A stretch of 64,000 nucleotides of DNA from 13-2-20CM-68-14 sp046733295 (GTDB lineage: Bacteria; Actinomycetota; Thermoleophilia; Gaiellales; Gaiellaceae), in NCBI GenBank assembly GCA_046733295.1, contig JBKPOY010000005.1:23365-87364 (forward strand), in the 5' to 3' direction. Of this stretch, positions 51,118-59,864 are shown one piece after another. The notes beneath the pieces are model-generated. The model searched no databases and was not told the DNA's origin. It saw only the letters and a program-made list of their open reading frames with translations. Numbering within the stretch: the stretch's first letter is position 1; each line of letters opens with the position of its first letter. The translations under genes were made by a program, and so were the position numbers.

Positions 51118-51804
51118 GTGCTCGAGCGTCTGCGCACCTCGTTCAGCGACCGGCGGCTCGCCGTACTCGCCCTGCTGGGAGTGCTTTCGACGCTCGTCGT
51201 CGGCCTGGTCGCCTTCCGGGTCGCCTACACCGACACGTCGGACGGGGTCAACCTCCTCTGGAACCTCTTCCTGGCATGGGTGCCGCTCGCCCTCGCGCTC
51301 TTGCTCTACGACCGGTACTCGCACCGCGCCGGCCCCGCAACGCTCGTGGGCCTCGGCCTGCTCTGGCTTCTGTTCTTCCCGAACGCCCCGTACATCGTCA
51401 CCGACGTCGTGCATCTGGAGGGAAGCACCGGAAGGGTTTTCCTCTTCGACGGCGTGCTGATCGCGGTCGCCGCCGCGACCGGGCTCTTGCTCGGCTTCGT
51501 CTCGTTGTACCTCCTCCAGGCGATCGTGCGGCGCAGCGCCGGCGCCGGCTCGGCGTGGCTCTTCGTCTTCGCAGTGCTCGGACTGAGCTCGTTCGGCGTC
51601 TACCTGGGCCGCGTGCTGCGCTGGAACTCGTGGGACGTGTTCCTCCGGCCGGGCTCCGTGGCAGGCGATCTCGGCCAGGCGCTCGTGGATCCGCTTGATT
51701 ACCCGCGGGCGATCGCGATCACCGTGCTGTTCACGTCGTTCCTGATCGCCGGCTACGTGCTGTTCTACTCGCTCGCGCGCGCGAGCTCGCTGCTCGGCGA
51801 CTAG
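51118..51804 (+). CDS. DUF1361-type membrane protein
   Basis: A 228-residue protein with six or seven hydrophobic helices. The family signature LLWLLFFPNAPYIVTDVVHL is at about 80-100, and SSFGVYLGRVLRWNSWDVF follows. Function unknown. It starts with GTG 51118, nine nt after the FAH gene. Confidence 0.82.
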   Translation: MLERLRTSFSDRRLAVLALLGVLSTLVVGLVAFRVAYTDTSDGVNLLWNLFLAWVPLALALLLYDRYSHRAGPATLVGLGLLWLLFFPNAPYIVTDVVHLEGSTGRVFLFDGVLIAVAAATGLLLGFVSLYLLQAIVRRSAGAGSAWLFVFAVLGLSSFGVYLGRVLRWNSWDVFLRPGSVAGDLGQALVDPLDYPRAIAITVLFTSFLIAGYVLFYSLARASSLLGD

Positions 51805-51815
51805 GCGGCCGGCCC

Positions 51816-52790
51816 GTGCAGGCCGCCGTGATCGGAGCCGGCGTCATGGGCCTTGCGACCGGCCGGGTTCTGGCCCGTCGGGGCCACGACGTCGTCGTCT
51901 ACGAGCAGTTCCGCGTCGGCCACGACCGCGGCTCCAGCCACGGCCGCTCGCGCATCTTCCGGCTCGCATACGCGGAGGAGGAGTACGTGCGGCTCGCCCA
52001 GGAGTCGCTCCGGCTCTGGCGCGAGCTCGAGGCGGAGACCGGTGAGACGCTGCTCCAGCTGAACGGGCTGGTCGAGGTCGTCAAGACGCTTGGCGAGAGC
52101 ACCGCGCCGACGCTCGAGGCCTGCGGCGTCGCCTGGGAGCGCCTCGAGGCGGAGGAGGCCGAACGCCTCTTTCCGATCAAGGTGCCCGAGGGCTCGTTCG
52201 CCGTCGTCCAGCCAGAGGCCGGGATCGTCAGGGCCGACAAGGCCCTGACCGCGCTCGCCCGCGACCTCGACGTGCGCGAGGAGACGAGGGCTCACCCCGA
52301 TGACCTCGAAGCCGACGTCGTCGTCGTCACGGCGGGCTCGTGGGTCAACGAGCTCCTCGTGGACGCGCTGCCGGTGAAGATCACGCGGGAGACGCTCTGC
52401 TACTTCCGGCCCGAGCAGGAGGGCGGCCCGATCCCGTCGGTCGTCTCGTTCAAGCCGGACCGGCACACGCACGACATGTATTCACTCGCGGACCCCAAGC
52501 ACGGGCTGAAGGTCGGAGCCCACCACGCCGGCGTCGAAGCCGATCCGAACGTCCCGGGCGACCCCGAGCCGCGTCTGATCGCGCAGATCGCCGAATGGGC
52601 GAACCGTACGTACCGGCTCGCCGATCCGGACCCCGTCGGCGCCGAGACATGCATGTACACCACGACCGCGGACGAGACGTTCATCCTCGAGCGCCGCGGC
52701 CGCCTCGTCGTGGGTTCGCCTTGCTCCGGCCACGGCTTCAAGTTCGCGCCTGCGATCGGCGAGCGACTCGCCGATCTTGCTTCGGGCTAG
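51816..52790 (+). CDS. FAD-dependent oxidoreductase, sarcosine oxidase-like
   Basis: A 324-residue DAO/MSOX-type flavoprotein. The FAD dinucleotide motif is GAGVMGLATG and the RGSSHGRSRIFRLAY segment is typical. A Cys in ETCMYTTT is the position that carries covalent flavin in monomeric sarcosine oxidase. SGHGFKFAPAIGE closes the fold. It probably oxidises an N-methyl amino acid or similar amine. It is shorter than typical MSOX (about 390). Confidence 0.85.
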   Translation: MQAAVIGAGVMGLATGRVLARRGHDVVVYEQFRVGHDRGSSHGRSRIFRLAYAEEEYVRLAQESLRLWRELEAETGETLLQLNGLVEVVKTLGESTAPTLEACGVAWERLEAEEAERLFPIKVPEGSFAVVQPEAGIVRADKALTALARDLDVREETRAHPDDLEADVVVVTAGSWVNELLVDALPVKITRETLCYFRPEQEGGPIPSVVSFKPDRHTHDMYSLADPKHGLKVGAHHAGVEADPNVPGDPEPRLIAQIAEWANRTYRLADPDPVGAETCMYTTTADETFILERRGRLVVGSPCSGHGFKFAPAIGERLADLASG

Positions 52791-52800
52791 AGTTGGGCTG

Positions 52801-54027
52801 ATGCCGTTCTACCAGCGTCTCGGCGACGTGCCGCGGAAGCGGCACATCCAGTTCCGCGACAACGGCTCGCTGCTGACCGAGGAAGTCATGGGCCTCGAGG
52901 GCTTCGTCGGAAACGAGTCGATCCTCTATCACCTCCAGTCGCCCTGCCGGGTGATGAAGCTCGGGGACTTCGAGGAGATCGAGCGGGAGGAGTGGGTGCC
53001 GGATGCGCACGCGCACAGGCTCTTCAACACCTACGACGTCGAGGCCGAGGGGGACGAGGTCACGGGCCGCCGGCTGCTGATGTGGAACGACGACGTCGAG
53101 ATCTCGCTCTGCCGCCCCTCCGAGAGCGCCGAGTACTTCTTCCGCAACGGCGAGGGTGACGAGGTCGTCTTCGTCCACGAGGGCTCGGGAACGCTGGAGA
53201 CGATCTTCGGCGACGTGCCGTACAAGGACGGCGACTACATCGTCATTCCGCGCGGCACGACCTACCGCTTCCGGCCCGAGGGCGAGCAGCGCTACCTCGT
53301 CTTCGAGACGCCCGGCCTGATCGAGATCCCACGCCGCTATCGGAACCAGGACGGCCAGCTGCTCGAGGGGGCGCCCTACTACCACCGGGACATCCACCCG
53401 CCGACGGCGCTGAACACGCACCGCGAGAAGGGCGAGTTCCCGGTCAAGGTGCGCGTCCGGGACGGCTACCAGACCTACCTCCTCGACTACCACCCGTTCG
53501 ACGTGGTCGGCTGGGACGGCTACCTGTACCCGTGGACGTTCTCGGTTCACGATTTCGAGCCGATCACGGGCCGGATCCACCAGCCGCCACCCTCCCATCA
53601 GACCTTCCAGGGACGGAACTTCGTGATCTGCTCGTTCTGTCCACGCAAGCTCGACTTCGATGAGCTCGCGGTGCCGATCCCCTATCACCACTCGAATCTC
53701 CAGTCGGAGGAGATGATCTATTACGTCTCCGGGAACTTCGGCTCACGCAAGGGCGTCAGCGTCGGCTCGATCACGCTGCATCCGTCGGGGCTCCCACACG
53801 GGCCGCAACCGGGCCTGGCGGAGAAGTCGATCGGGGTGCGCGAGACGCACGAGCTCGCCGTGATGTGCGACACGTTCCATCCGCTCAAGCTCTCGGCGTT
53901 CGCGAAGGACCTCGACGACGGAAAGTACGCCTACTCGTGGTACGAGAACGCCGAGGACGCGGCCGACAAGCAGGCGGCGTCGGTCGACGGCGACGCGTCG
54001 GGTGCCGGACTGACCTCGCACTTCTAG
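52801..54027 (+). CDS. hmgA: Homogentisate 1,2-dioxygenase
   Basis: A 408-residue cupin-fold dioxygenase that opens homogentisate to maleylacetoacetate. The likely iron ligands lie in IPYHHSNLQSEEM (His296/297, Glu303/304) and LPHGPQP (His333). The N-terminus begins MPFYQRLGDVPRKRHIQFR. The late THELAVMCDTFHPL block fits the family. ATG 52801 is chosen because it starts the conserved block; an upstream ATG would add eight odd residues. Confidence 0.93.
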   Translation: MPFYQRLGDVPRKRHIQFRDNGSLLTEEVMGLEGFVGNESILYHLQSPCRVMKLGDFEEIEREEWVPDAHAHRLFNTYDVEAEGDEVTGRRLLMWNDDVEISLCRPSESAEYFFRNGEGDEVVFVHEGSGTLETIFGDVPYKDGDYIVIPRGTTYRFRPEGEQRYLVFETPGLIEIPRRYRNQDGQLLEGAPYYHRDIHPPTALNTHREKGEFPVKVRVRDGYQTYLLDYHPFDVVGWDGYLYPWTFSVHDFEPITGRIHQPPPSHQTFQGRNFVICSFCPRKLDFDELAVPIPYHHSNLQSEEMIYYVSGNFGSRKGVSVGSITLHPSGLPHGPQPGLAEKSIGVRETHELAVMCDTFHPLKLSAFAKDLDDGKYAYSWYENAEDAADKQAASVDGDASGAGLTSHF

Positions 54028-54729
54028 GTGTTCACGCGTTCAGCGCGCCTGTACGACGCGATCTACGCGTCGATCCGTGACTACCCGCGCGAGGCCTCGG
54101 AGCTGGACAGTCTGATCCAGCAGCGTCGGCCGGAAGCGAGGACGCTGCTCGACGTCGCCTGCGGGACGGGGGCCCACCTCGAGCATCTCGCCGGCCGCTA
54201 TCAGGTCGAAGGGCTCGACCTCGACCCGGACATGCTGGCGATCGCGCGCGAACGGCTGCCCCAGGCGACCTTCCACGAAGGCGACATGACCTCCTTCGCT
54301 CTCGGCAAGCGCTTCGACGCCGTCGTCTGCATGTTCAGCAGCATCGGTTATGCGCTGACCGAAGCGCGGTTGCAGAGCGCGGTCGCCTCGATGGCCCGCC
54401 ACCTCGAGCCGGGCGGCGTCCTCGTGATCGAGCCGTGGCTGACGCCGGATGTCTGGACCGACGGGCTGGTCGGCGCTGTCTTCGTCCAGGAGCCCGAACT
54501 GAAGGTCGCCCGGATCAACACATCGCGGCATCGCGACCACGTGTCGGTCGTCGACTTCCACTACCTCGTCGGCACGCCGGACGGGGTCGAGCACTTCACG
54601 GAGCTCCACGAGCTCGGGCTCTTCACCGTCGAGCAGCAGCTCGCCGCGTTCAGCGCAGCGGGTCTCGCGGCCGAGCATGACCCGGAAGGGCCGATGGGAC
54701 GCGGCCTGTACATCGGGGTTGCAGCGTGA
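54028..54729 (+). CDS. SAM-dependent methyltransferase
   Basis: A 233-residue class I methyltransferase of the small N-methyltransferase type (SARLYDAIYA, motif I LLDVACGTGAHLEHLA, then VEGLDLDPDMLAIAR, and FDAVVCMFSSIGYA). It resembles sugar N,N-dimethyltransferases and glycine-type enzymes. Substrate unknown. It begins with GTG right after the homogentisate dioxygenase stop. Confidence 0.85.
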   Translation: MFTRSARLYDAIYASIRDYPREASELDSLIQQRRPEARTLLDVACGTGAHLEHLAGRYQVEGLDLDPDMLAIARERLPQATFHEGDMTSFALGKRFDAVVCMFSSIGYALTEARLQSAVASMARHLEPGGVLVIEPWLTPDVWTDGLVGAVFVQEPELKVARINTSRHRDHVSVVDFHYLVGTPDGVEHFTELHELGLFTVEQQLAAFSAAGLAAEHDPEGPMGRGLYIGVAA

Positions 54730-55325
54730 TCATCGTCGACTGGGACGGAACGGCGACCACCGAGGACACCCTGATCAAGGCGCTCGCGGAGTTCGGCGAC
54801 TGGCAGGTGTACCTCGACGCCGCCGCCGCGCTCGAGCGCGGCGAGATCACGCTGCACGAGGAGATCCGGCGCGACGCCGCCTCGATCCGTGCGCCGCTCG
54901 AAGACGTCCAGCGGTGGCTCGTCGAGCACATGGAGCTCCGGCCCGGCTTCCACGCGTTCGCGGAGACGCACGGGCCGGTCATCGTCTCGAGCAACTTTCG
55001 GCAGCTGATCGAGCCGATCCTCGAGCACGAAGGGCTCGAGCTCGAGGTGCGCGCCAACGAGGTCGAGTGGCATCGCGACGGCTGGCGCGGCACGTTCCGC
55101 AACGGCGAGGCCTGCGGCACGTGCGGCGAGCCGTGCAAGCGGGCCGACATGCCCGGCGAGGGCTCCGTCGTTTACGTGGGCGATGGGTACTCCGACCGCT
55201 GCGCCGCCCAGGCGGCCGACCGGATTTTCGCCCGCGACGGCCTCGCCCGCTACCTCGACGCGCGCGGCGTCGGGTACGAGCCCTTCGACGACTTTCACGA
55301 CGTCGCCCGCGCGCTCGGGGCGTGA
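54726..55325 (+). CDS. HAD-superfamily phosphatase, MtnX-like
   Basis: A 199-residue HAD hydrolase. Motif I is DWDGTATTEDT, motif II Ser is in VIVSSNF, the Lys/Arg is in PCKRAD, and motif IV is VYVGDGYSD. A Cys cluster, CGTCGEPC, just before the motif III region could bind a metal. It resembles the phosphatase of the methionine salvage route and phosphoserine phosphatases. GTGA overlaps with its neighbours on both sides suggest one transcript. Confidence 0.82.
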   Translation: MIIVDWDGTATTEDTLIKALAEFGDWQVYLDAAAALERGEITLHEEIRRDAASIRAPLEDVQRWLVEHMELRPGFHAFAETHGPVIVSSNFRQLIEPILEHEGLELEVRANEVEWHRDGWRGTFRNGEACGTCGEPCKRADMPGEGSVVYVGDGYSDRCAAQAADRIFARDGLARYLDARGVGYEPFDDFHDVARALGA

Positions 55326-56155
55326 CGCTCCTCCGCCTACCGAAGCCGTACGACTTCGAGCTCTCGACGGAGCGCTTCCGAGCCTTCGGCCCCGACCTCG
55401 CGAACCTCTGGCACGAGGGCGGCCTGCACCGCGTCGTGGACGGACGGGAGGTCCGGATCGAGGCCGCGCCGGGAGGCGCCGACGTCGCTCCGCTCGACGG
55501 CGAGACCGAGCCCGTCGCGCGGGACGTGCTCGGCGCGGTCTTCGAGCTCGAGCCGTTCTACGACTGGGCGAAGGGCGACGAAGTGCTGCGCGAGCTCGTA
55601 CCGAAGCTCGCGGGCTTTCGGCCGCCGCTCTCGCCCGATCCGTACGAGACGATCGTCACCGCCATCAGCGCGCAGCAGGTCTCGCTGTTCGCCGCGTTCG
55701 CGATCCGCAACCGGATGGTCGAGCGATTCGGGCGGCGCGCGGTCCACGCCTTCGCGTTCCCGACGCGCGAGCGGATGGCGCTGGCGCGCGAGGAGGAGCT
55801 GCTCCGGCTCGGCTTCTCGCGCCGGAAGGCCGAGTATGTGATCGGCGTCGCCCAAGCGGAGCTCGACTTCGACGCGCTGCGTAACCTTCCCGACGACGAG
55901 GTGAAGGCGACGCTGACGGCATTGCGTGGGCTCGGCGAGTGGACCGCGGACTGGTTCCTCGCACGCCACCTCGCGCGGCCGAAGGCCTGGCCCGCGGGCG
56001 ACCTCGGCCTCGTGAAGGCCGTGTCCGGCTTCTACTTCGGAGGTCGCAAGCTCTCGACCGCCCAGGTTCGGGAGTTCGCGCAGCGGCTGGATCCGTTCCA
56101 GAACCTGAGCGCCCACTACCTGCTCACCGGCTACCGAACCGCCCCGCCCGTATGA
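55322..56155 (+). CDS. DNA-3-methyladenine glycosylase (AlkA-like, HhH-GPD)
   Basis: A 277-residue base-excision glycosylase. The helix-hairpin-helix is at about 195-222 (LRGLGEWTADWFLAR), with the catalytic Asp227 in PAGDLGL. The N-terminal domain starts LLRLPKPYDFELSTERFRAF. AISAQQVS is the family's substrate-pocket segment. It removes alkylated bases. Start GTG 55322 overlaps the HAD gene; the stop overlaps the GNAT gene as ATGA. Confidence 0.9.
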   Translation: MTLLRLPKPYDFELSTERFRAFGPDLANLWHEGGLHRVVDGREVRIEAAPGGADVAPLDGETEPVARDVLGAVFELEPFYDWAKGDEVLRELVPKLAGFRPPLSPDPYETIVTAISAQQVSLFAAFAIRNRMVERFGRRAVHAFAFPTRERMALAREEELLRLGFSRRKAEYVIGVAQAELDFDALRNLPDDEVKATLTALRGLGEWTADWFLARHLARPKAWPAGDLGLVKAVSGFYFGGRKLSTAQVREFAQRLDPFQNLSAHYLLTGYRTAPPV

Positions 56156-57177
56156 CGATTCGCGAGGCGACCAAGGACGACCTCGGCCGGCTCCGCGAGC
56201 TGTACGAGGATTTCTTCCGCGAGCAGCCCGCGCCGTCGGACCTGCCCGTCGACCTTCAGCACGAGCTCAATCAGCTTGTCGACTACATCGACACCGACGA
56301 TCGCGTCGCATTGCTCGCCGAGGACGACGGCGGGGCGACGATCGGCTTCGCGCTCGCCAAGATGGACGACCATCCCGGCCACGGCTTCCTCAGCGACCTC
56401 TACGTTGCGCCGGGCTCGCGCCGCCAGGGTGCTGCGAGACGCCTCATCCGGGAAGTGGCGGCGCGGCTGCAGGGCGACGGAGCGGTGGTGCTCTTCCTGG
56501 ACGTCGGCCTGGACAATGCGCCGGCGCGCGCGACGTACGAGCGCCTCGGATTCAAGGCCGACTCGCTGGAGCTCTACGCCCCCGTCGAACAGTTGCTCGT
56601 GCAGGCGAGCCGCGAGCCGCGCGGCGAGTCCTTCGGCTCCGCACACGTTCAGACGGACGACGTCGACGCGGTCGAGAGGGCGGTTCGCAAGTACATCCCG
56701 CGGTTCGGAAGCTCGGGGGGAAGTGTCGTGGCCGGTCCTCGAAACGGCTGGACGGCCGTCTACGACGAGCTCTGCGACCGCGAGCCCTCCGTTCTCCGGC
56801 GGCTCGGCTCCGAGCTGTCGAACGCGACCGATGCCGTGACGGTCACGATCGGGGTCGAGGAGGGGGCCGTCGTCCGTTACGTGCTGTTCGAGCGGGGATC
56901 GGTCGTCGACGAGTACCTGTCGGTGCCGGACTACTACGGGGTCCTGCCGCCGGGCGACGCGATCGCACTGGGCGCGAACGCCACCGTGGTCGGCCGCTTG
57001 ACGAGTGCGGATCCGCGTTCGTTCAAGGGCGTGGCGCGCACCGCGAGCAGCCCCGACGAGCTGCCGCCCCCGCCCGAGCTGCTCGGGCAGGTAGCCGGGC
57101 TGATGGGTCTGACCGGCGCGACCCACGGCTACGAGGGCGCCGGAGAGTCCGGCGGTCGGGTGATCGCTCACCGCTAG
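56152..57177 (+). CDS. GNAT N-acetyltransferase with extra C-terminal domain
   Basis: A 341-residue protein. Residues 1-155 form a GNAT domain with acetyl-CoA loop SRRQGAARRLIREV and LDVGLDNAPARATYERLGF. Residues ~160-341 form a second beta-rich domain (GGSVVAGPRNGWTAVYDELC, VVRYVLFERGSVVDEYLSV) that I do not recognise. The substrate is unknown. Confidence 0.82.
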   Translation: MTIREATKDDLGRLRELYEDFFREQPAPSDLPVDLQHELNQLVDYIDTDDRVALLAEDDGGATIGFALAKMDDHPGHGFLSDLYVAPGSRRQGAARRLIREVAARLQGDGAVVLFLDVGLDNAPARATYERLGFKADSLELYAPVEQLLVQASREPRGESFGSAHVQTDDVDAVERAVRKYIPRFGSSGGSVVAGPRNGWTAVYDELCDREPSVLRRLGSELSNATDAVTVTIGVEEGAVVRYVLFERGSVVDEYLSVPDYYGVLPPGDAIALGANATVVGRLTSADPRSFKGVARTASSPDELPPPPELLGQVAGLMGLTGATHGYEGAGESGGRVIAHR

Positions 57178-57186
57178 GCTCGAGGC

Positions 57187-57756
57187 GTGATCCTCTACGA
57201 CGCGCCGCGTTGCCCGTACTGCGCCCGTGTTCGCATCGTGCTGGCGGAGAAGGGGCTGCCGTACGAGACCGTGGAGGTCGACCTCCGCGACAGGCCGGCG
57301 TGGATCTTCGCGAAGAACCCGAGCGGGCGAGTGCCCGTCCTCGAGGAGGACGGCGGCCTGGTTCTGCCGGAGTCCGCCGTGATCATGGAGTACCTCGACG
57401 AGCGGTTCCCCGACCCCCCGCTGTGGGCCGTGGATCCGGCCGAGCGCGCCCTTGGGCGGATCTGGCTCGACCGCTTCGACGTCCGTCTCGGCGACGATTA
57501 CTACGCGCGCCGGCGGGGCGAGGCCTCGCGATTGGAGACGCGGCTCGCGGAGCTCGACGCGGCGCTCGAGGCCCAGCCGTTCCTCAGCGGGCGTGAATAC
57601 GGCCTCGCCGACGTCGGCTACATTCCGTGGATCCTGCGAGCGCGCTCGAACCTCGGCGTCGACCTCGAGCACTACGGGTCGCTCTCAGCGTGGCTTGCGC
57701 GGCTCGAAGCGCGGCCTGCGGTCGCCGCAGAGCTCGAGCTCACCGCGGCGCTGTGA
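57187..57756 (+). CDS. Glutathione S-transferase-like protein
   Basis: A 189-residue GST fold. The thioredoxin-like N-terminal domain has CPYC near the start and SGRVPVLEEDGG with VLPESAVIMEYLDERFP; a helical C-terminal domain follows. Together with the homogentisate genes it may be the maleylacetoacetate isomerase step, though actinobacteria often use mycothiol-dependent enzymes. GTGA overlaps with the rhodanese gene. Confidence 0.8.
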   Translation: MILYDAPRCPYCARVRIVLAEKGLPYETVEVDLRDRPAWIFAKNPSGRVPVLEEDGGLVLPESAVIMEYLDERFPDPPLWAVDPAERALGRIWLDRFDVRLGDDYYARRRGEASRLETRLAELDAALEAQPFLSGREYGLADVGYIPWILRARSNLGVDLEHYGSLSAWLARLEARPAVAAELELTAAL

Positions 57757-58541
57757 CCGAGCTGCCGCCGGTCGTCGACGCCGAATGGCTTCGCCCACGG
57801 CTCGGCGAGGCCGGGCTCTTCCTCGGCGACGTGCGCGGGCCGAACGCGCACGCGCGCGGGCACATCCGCGGCTCGAAGCCACTCGTGCTTGGCTCCCCGC
57901 CGCCGATGAGCGACCCCGAGGTGATCGACGAGCTGGCGAAGGAGATCGGCCTCCGCCTCAGGCGCCACGGCGTCACGGGCGACGAGCTGCTCGTCCTCTA
58001 CGACCGAGGCGACGGCGTCGGCGCGATGCCGTCGGCCCAACTCGCCGAGCTGGCGGGCCATCCGCGCGTCGCGGTGCTGGCCGGCGGAATCGCGGCCTGG
58101 CCCGAGGAGCTCGCCGTGGGCCACGTGGAGCTGATGCCTGTGAAGGTGCAGCTGGAACCGCGGCTCGACGCGCTGCCGACCCGGGCCGAGGTGGAGCGCC
58201 GCCTCGGCGACGATGACCTGACCCTGCTGGACGTTCGCACGGAGGACGAGTTCCACGGCCGCGGCGGCTACCCATGCGACCCGCGCCAGGGCCACATCCC
58301 GGGCGCGCGCCGAGTCGACGAGGAGGCCCTGTTCGCGGGTCCGGGAGTGCCGAAGCCGGCGGGCGACGTGCAAGCAGTGGTCGAGGCTCCGGAGGGCGGC
58401 GACGTGATCGCGTACTGCCATTCCGGCTCGCGCTCGGCGCGGGCGACGCTTGCCCTCCGAGCCGCCGGCTACCGCGCAAGGAACTACCCGGGCTCGTGGC
58501 ACGAATGGTCACGTCACCTCGAGCTCCCGCTCGAGCAGTAG
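57753..58541 (+). CDS. Two-domain rhodanese (thiosulfate/3-mercaptopyruvate sulfurtransferase)
   Basis: A 262-residue sulfurtransferase. The N-terminal domain is inactive by sequence: the loop LVLYDRGDG has Asp in the Cys position. The C-terminal domain has DVRTEDEFHG, GHIPGA and the active Cys in IAYCHSGSRSA. The C-terminal loop resembles the mercaptopyruvate/thiosulfate group. Last gene of the plus-strand run. Confidence 0.88.
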   Translation: MTELPPVVDAEWLRPRLGEAGLFLGDVRGPNAHARGHIRGSKPLVLGSPPPMSDPEVIDELAKEIGLRLRRHGVTGDELLVLYDRGDGVGAMPSAQLAELAGHPRVAVLAGGIAAWPEELAVGHVELMPVKVQLEPRLDALPTRAEVERRLGDDDLTLLDVRTEDEFHGRGGYPCDPRQGHIPGARRVDEEALFAGPGVPKPAGDVQAVVEAPEGGDVIAYCHSGSRSARATLALRAAGYRARNYPGSWHEWSRHLELPLEQ

Positions 58542-58568
58542 GCCGCGGGCCGTAACCGTTCCGTATCC

Positions 58569-58673
58569 GTGTCGGACACCGCGGTGGAGCGGAGAAAACC
58601 GTGGATCGTGCAGGCAATTTCCGCCGCCTGTGGAATGTTCGTCACGTTCCCGTAACGGTGTCCGACGTCAGGA
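58569..58673. repeat. Intergenic repeat element, copy B
   Basis: GTGTCGGACACCG at the left, CCCGTAACGGTGTCCGACGTC plus AGGAC at the right; these form an inverted pair (GTCGGACACCG / CGGTGTCCGAC). The right 19-mer is identical to copy A. The right end lies close to the TAG stop of the minus-strand gene, as in copy A. Sits between convergent genes. Confidence 0.7.
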
Positions 58674-58688
58674 CTGGTCTAGTTGCGG

Positions 58689-59453
58689 CTAGGCCGCGAC
58701 GGCCACGCGCTCGGCCGTCTCGACGAACCCATGGCAGAGCCTCCGGCCGAGCTCGTTCCAGGCAGGGATCCGTTCGTCAGTCGCGGCAAGTAAGTCCGGC
58801 GGCAGATGTGGCCGGTCCTCGTCCTCGACCTCGCGCTCGAGCCAGTCGCGAATCTGCTCGGCGGTCACCTCGGCGTGGAACTGGATCCCCCAAGCCCTCT
58901 CTCCCAGCCGGAAGGCCTGTGTGCACCTGGGACTACGCGCCAGCTCGAGGGCGCCCGCCGGCAGCTCGTAGGTGTAGTAGTGCCATTGGAACGCGTCGAA
59001 CGTGTCCGGAAGCTCCATGAACAGCGGGTCGTCCTTGGCCTCATCACTGAGCTCGACGCCGAACCAACCCACCTCGGGCTCCGGCGCACGGAAGACCGGC
59101 GCGCCGGCTGCTTTGGCCAGCAGCTGCGCGCCGAGGCAGACGCCTAGCGCCGGCATGTGGAGGTTCAGCACGCGCTGGAGGAACATGTTTTCTTCGCGCA
59201 ACCACGGATGGTGCGTGTCCTGGTCGGCATGCATCGCGCCGCCGAAGACGAGCACCGCCCCGTAGGAGTCGAGGGGGCGCTGGAGAGGCGTCCCCCAGGC
59301 AAGACTCCATTCGTCCAGCGTGTGGCCGCGCTCTTTGACCACGTCTGCGAAGACGCCCGCGCGGACGCGTTCGCCGTGGATGATCGCGAGGACGTCCACG
59401 ACCCCCAATCTACCGGCGTACGACAGCAGATACTCCTTTCGGTCAATAGGCAC
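58689..59453 (-). CDS. Class I glutamine amidotransferase-like protein
   Basis: A 254-residue protein. The nucleophile elbow is LGVCLGAQLLA (Cys106) and the His/Glu pair is in IQFHAEVT. It resembles the GATase domain of GMP synthase and the gamma-glutamyl-peptidase type. ATG 59453 adds a leader before VVDVLAIIHGERV; TTG 59408 or GTG 59399 may be the real start. No synthetase partner is nearby. Confidence 0.82.
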   Translation of the reverse strand: MPIDRKEYLLSYAGRLGVVDVLAIIHGERVRAGVFADVVKERGHTLDEWSLAWGTPLQRPLDSYGAVLVFGGAMHADQDTHHPWLREENMFLQRVLNLHMPALGVCLGAQLLAKAAGAPVFRAPEPEVGWFGVELSDEAKDDPLFMELPDTFDAFQWHYYTYELPAGALELARSPRCTQAFRLGERAWGIQFHAEVTAEQIRDWLEREVEDEDRPHLPPDLLAATDERIPAWNELGRRLCHGFVETAERVAVAA

Positions 59454-59482
59454 GGCGAGACTCCGTTGTTAGCGTCGAGCCC

Positions 59483-59749
59483 ATGACGACGATGCTGCAG
59501 GAGGGCCCGCCCAGACTGACTCCACGGCAGCGACAGGTCGTCGAGCTGATCGCGGCGGGCTGCTCCAACGACGAGGTTGGAGAGCGGCTTGGCATCTCGC
59601 CGAGGACGGCGAAGGCGCACTGCGATGTCCTTCGCCAGAAGCTCGGAGTCGCGCGTAGGCGCCAGATCCCTCACGCCAACCGAGAGCTGACCGGCGAGGA
59701 CCCGCTCTCCCAAAGCCTCGCTCCCGGACACTCCGGAAGCGGGGACTGA
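59483..59749 (+). CDS. Small LuxR-type HTH protein
   Basis: An 88-residue protein that is almost only a LuxR/FixJ HTH (LTPRQRQVVELIAAGCSNDE, then VGERLGISPRTAKAHCDVLR). No receiver or sensor domain precedes it. It could bind DNA as a free regulator or be the left-over output domain of a longer regulator. A strong terminator follows its stop. Confidence 0.82.
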   Translation: MTTMLQEGPPRLTPRQRQVVELIAAGCSNDEVGERLGISPRTAKAHCDVLRQKLGVARRRQIPHANRELTGEDPLSQSLAPGHSGSGD

Positions 59750-59754
59750 CGGCA

Positions 59755-59786
59755 CCGCGCCTGCGGCCTCCGGGCCGCAGGCGCGG
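59755..59786 (+). terminator. Strong terminator-like hairpin
   Basis: Perfect 14-bp arms CCGCGCCTGCGGCC / GGCCGCAGGCGCGG with a TCCG loop, followed by CTTGTCCCTTT, directly after the mini-LuxR gene. Confidence 0.88.
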
Positions 59787-59864
59787 CTTGTCCCTTTCGG
59801 GCAGTCGTAATTCCCACTCGGCCGCACTAACCTTCCACCACGGTAAGCGGCCACCTGGCGATAG

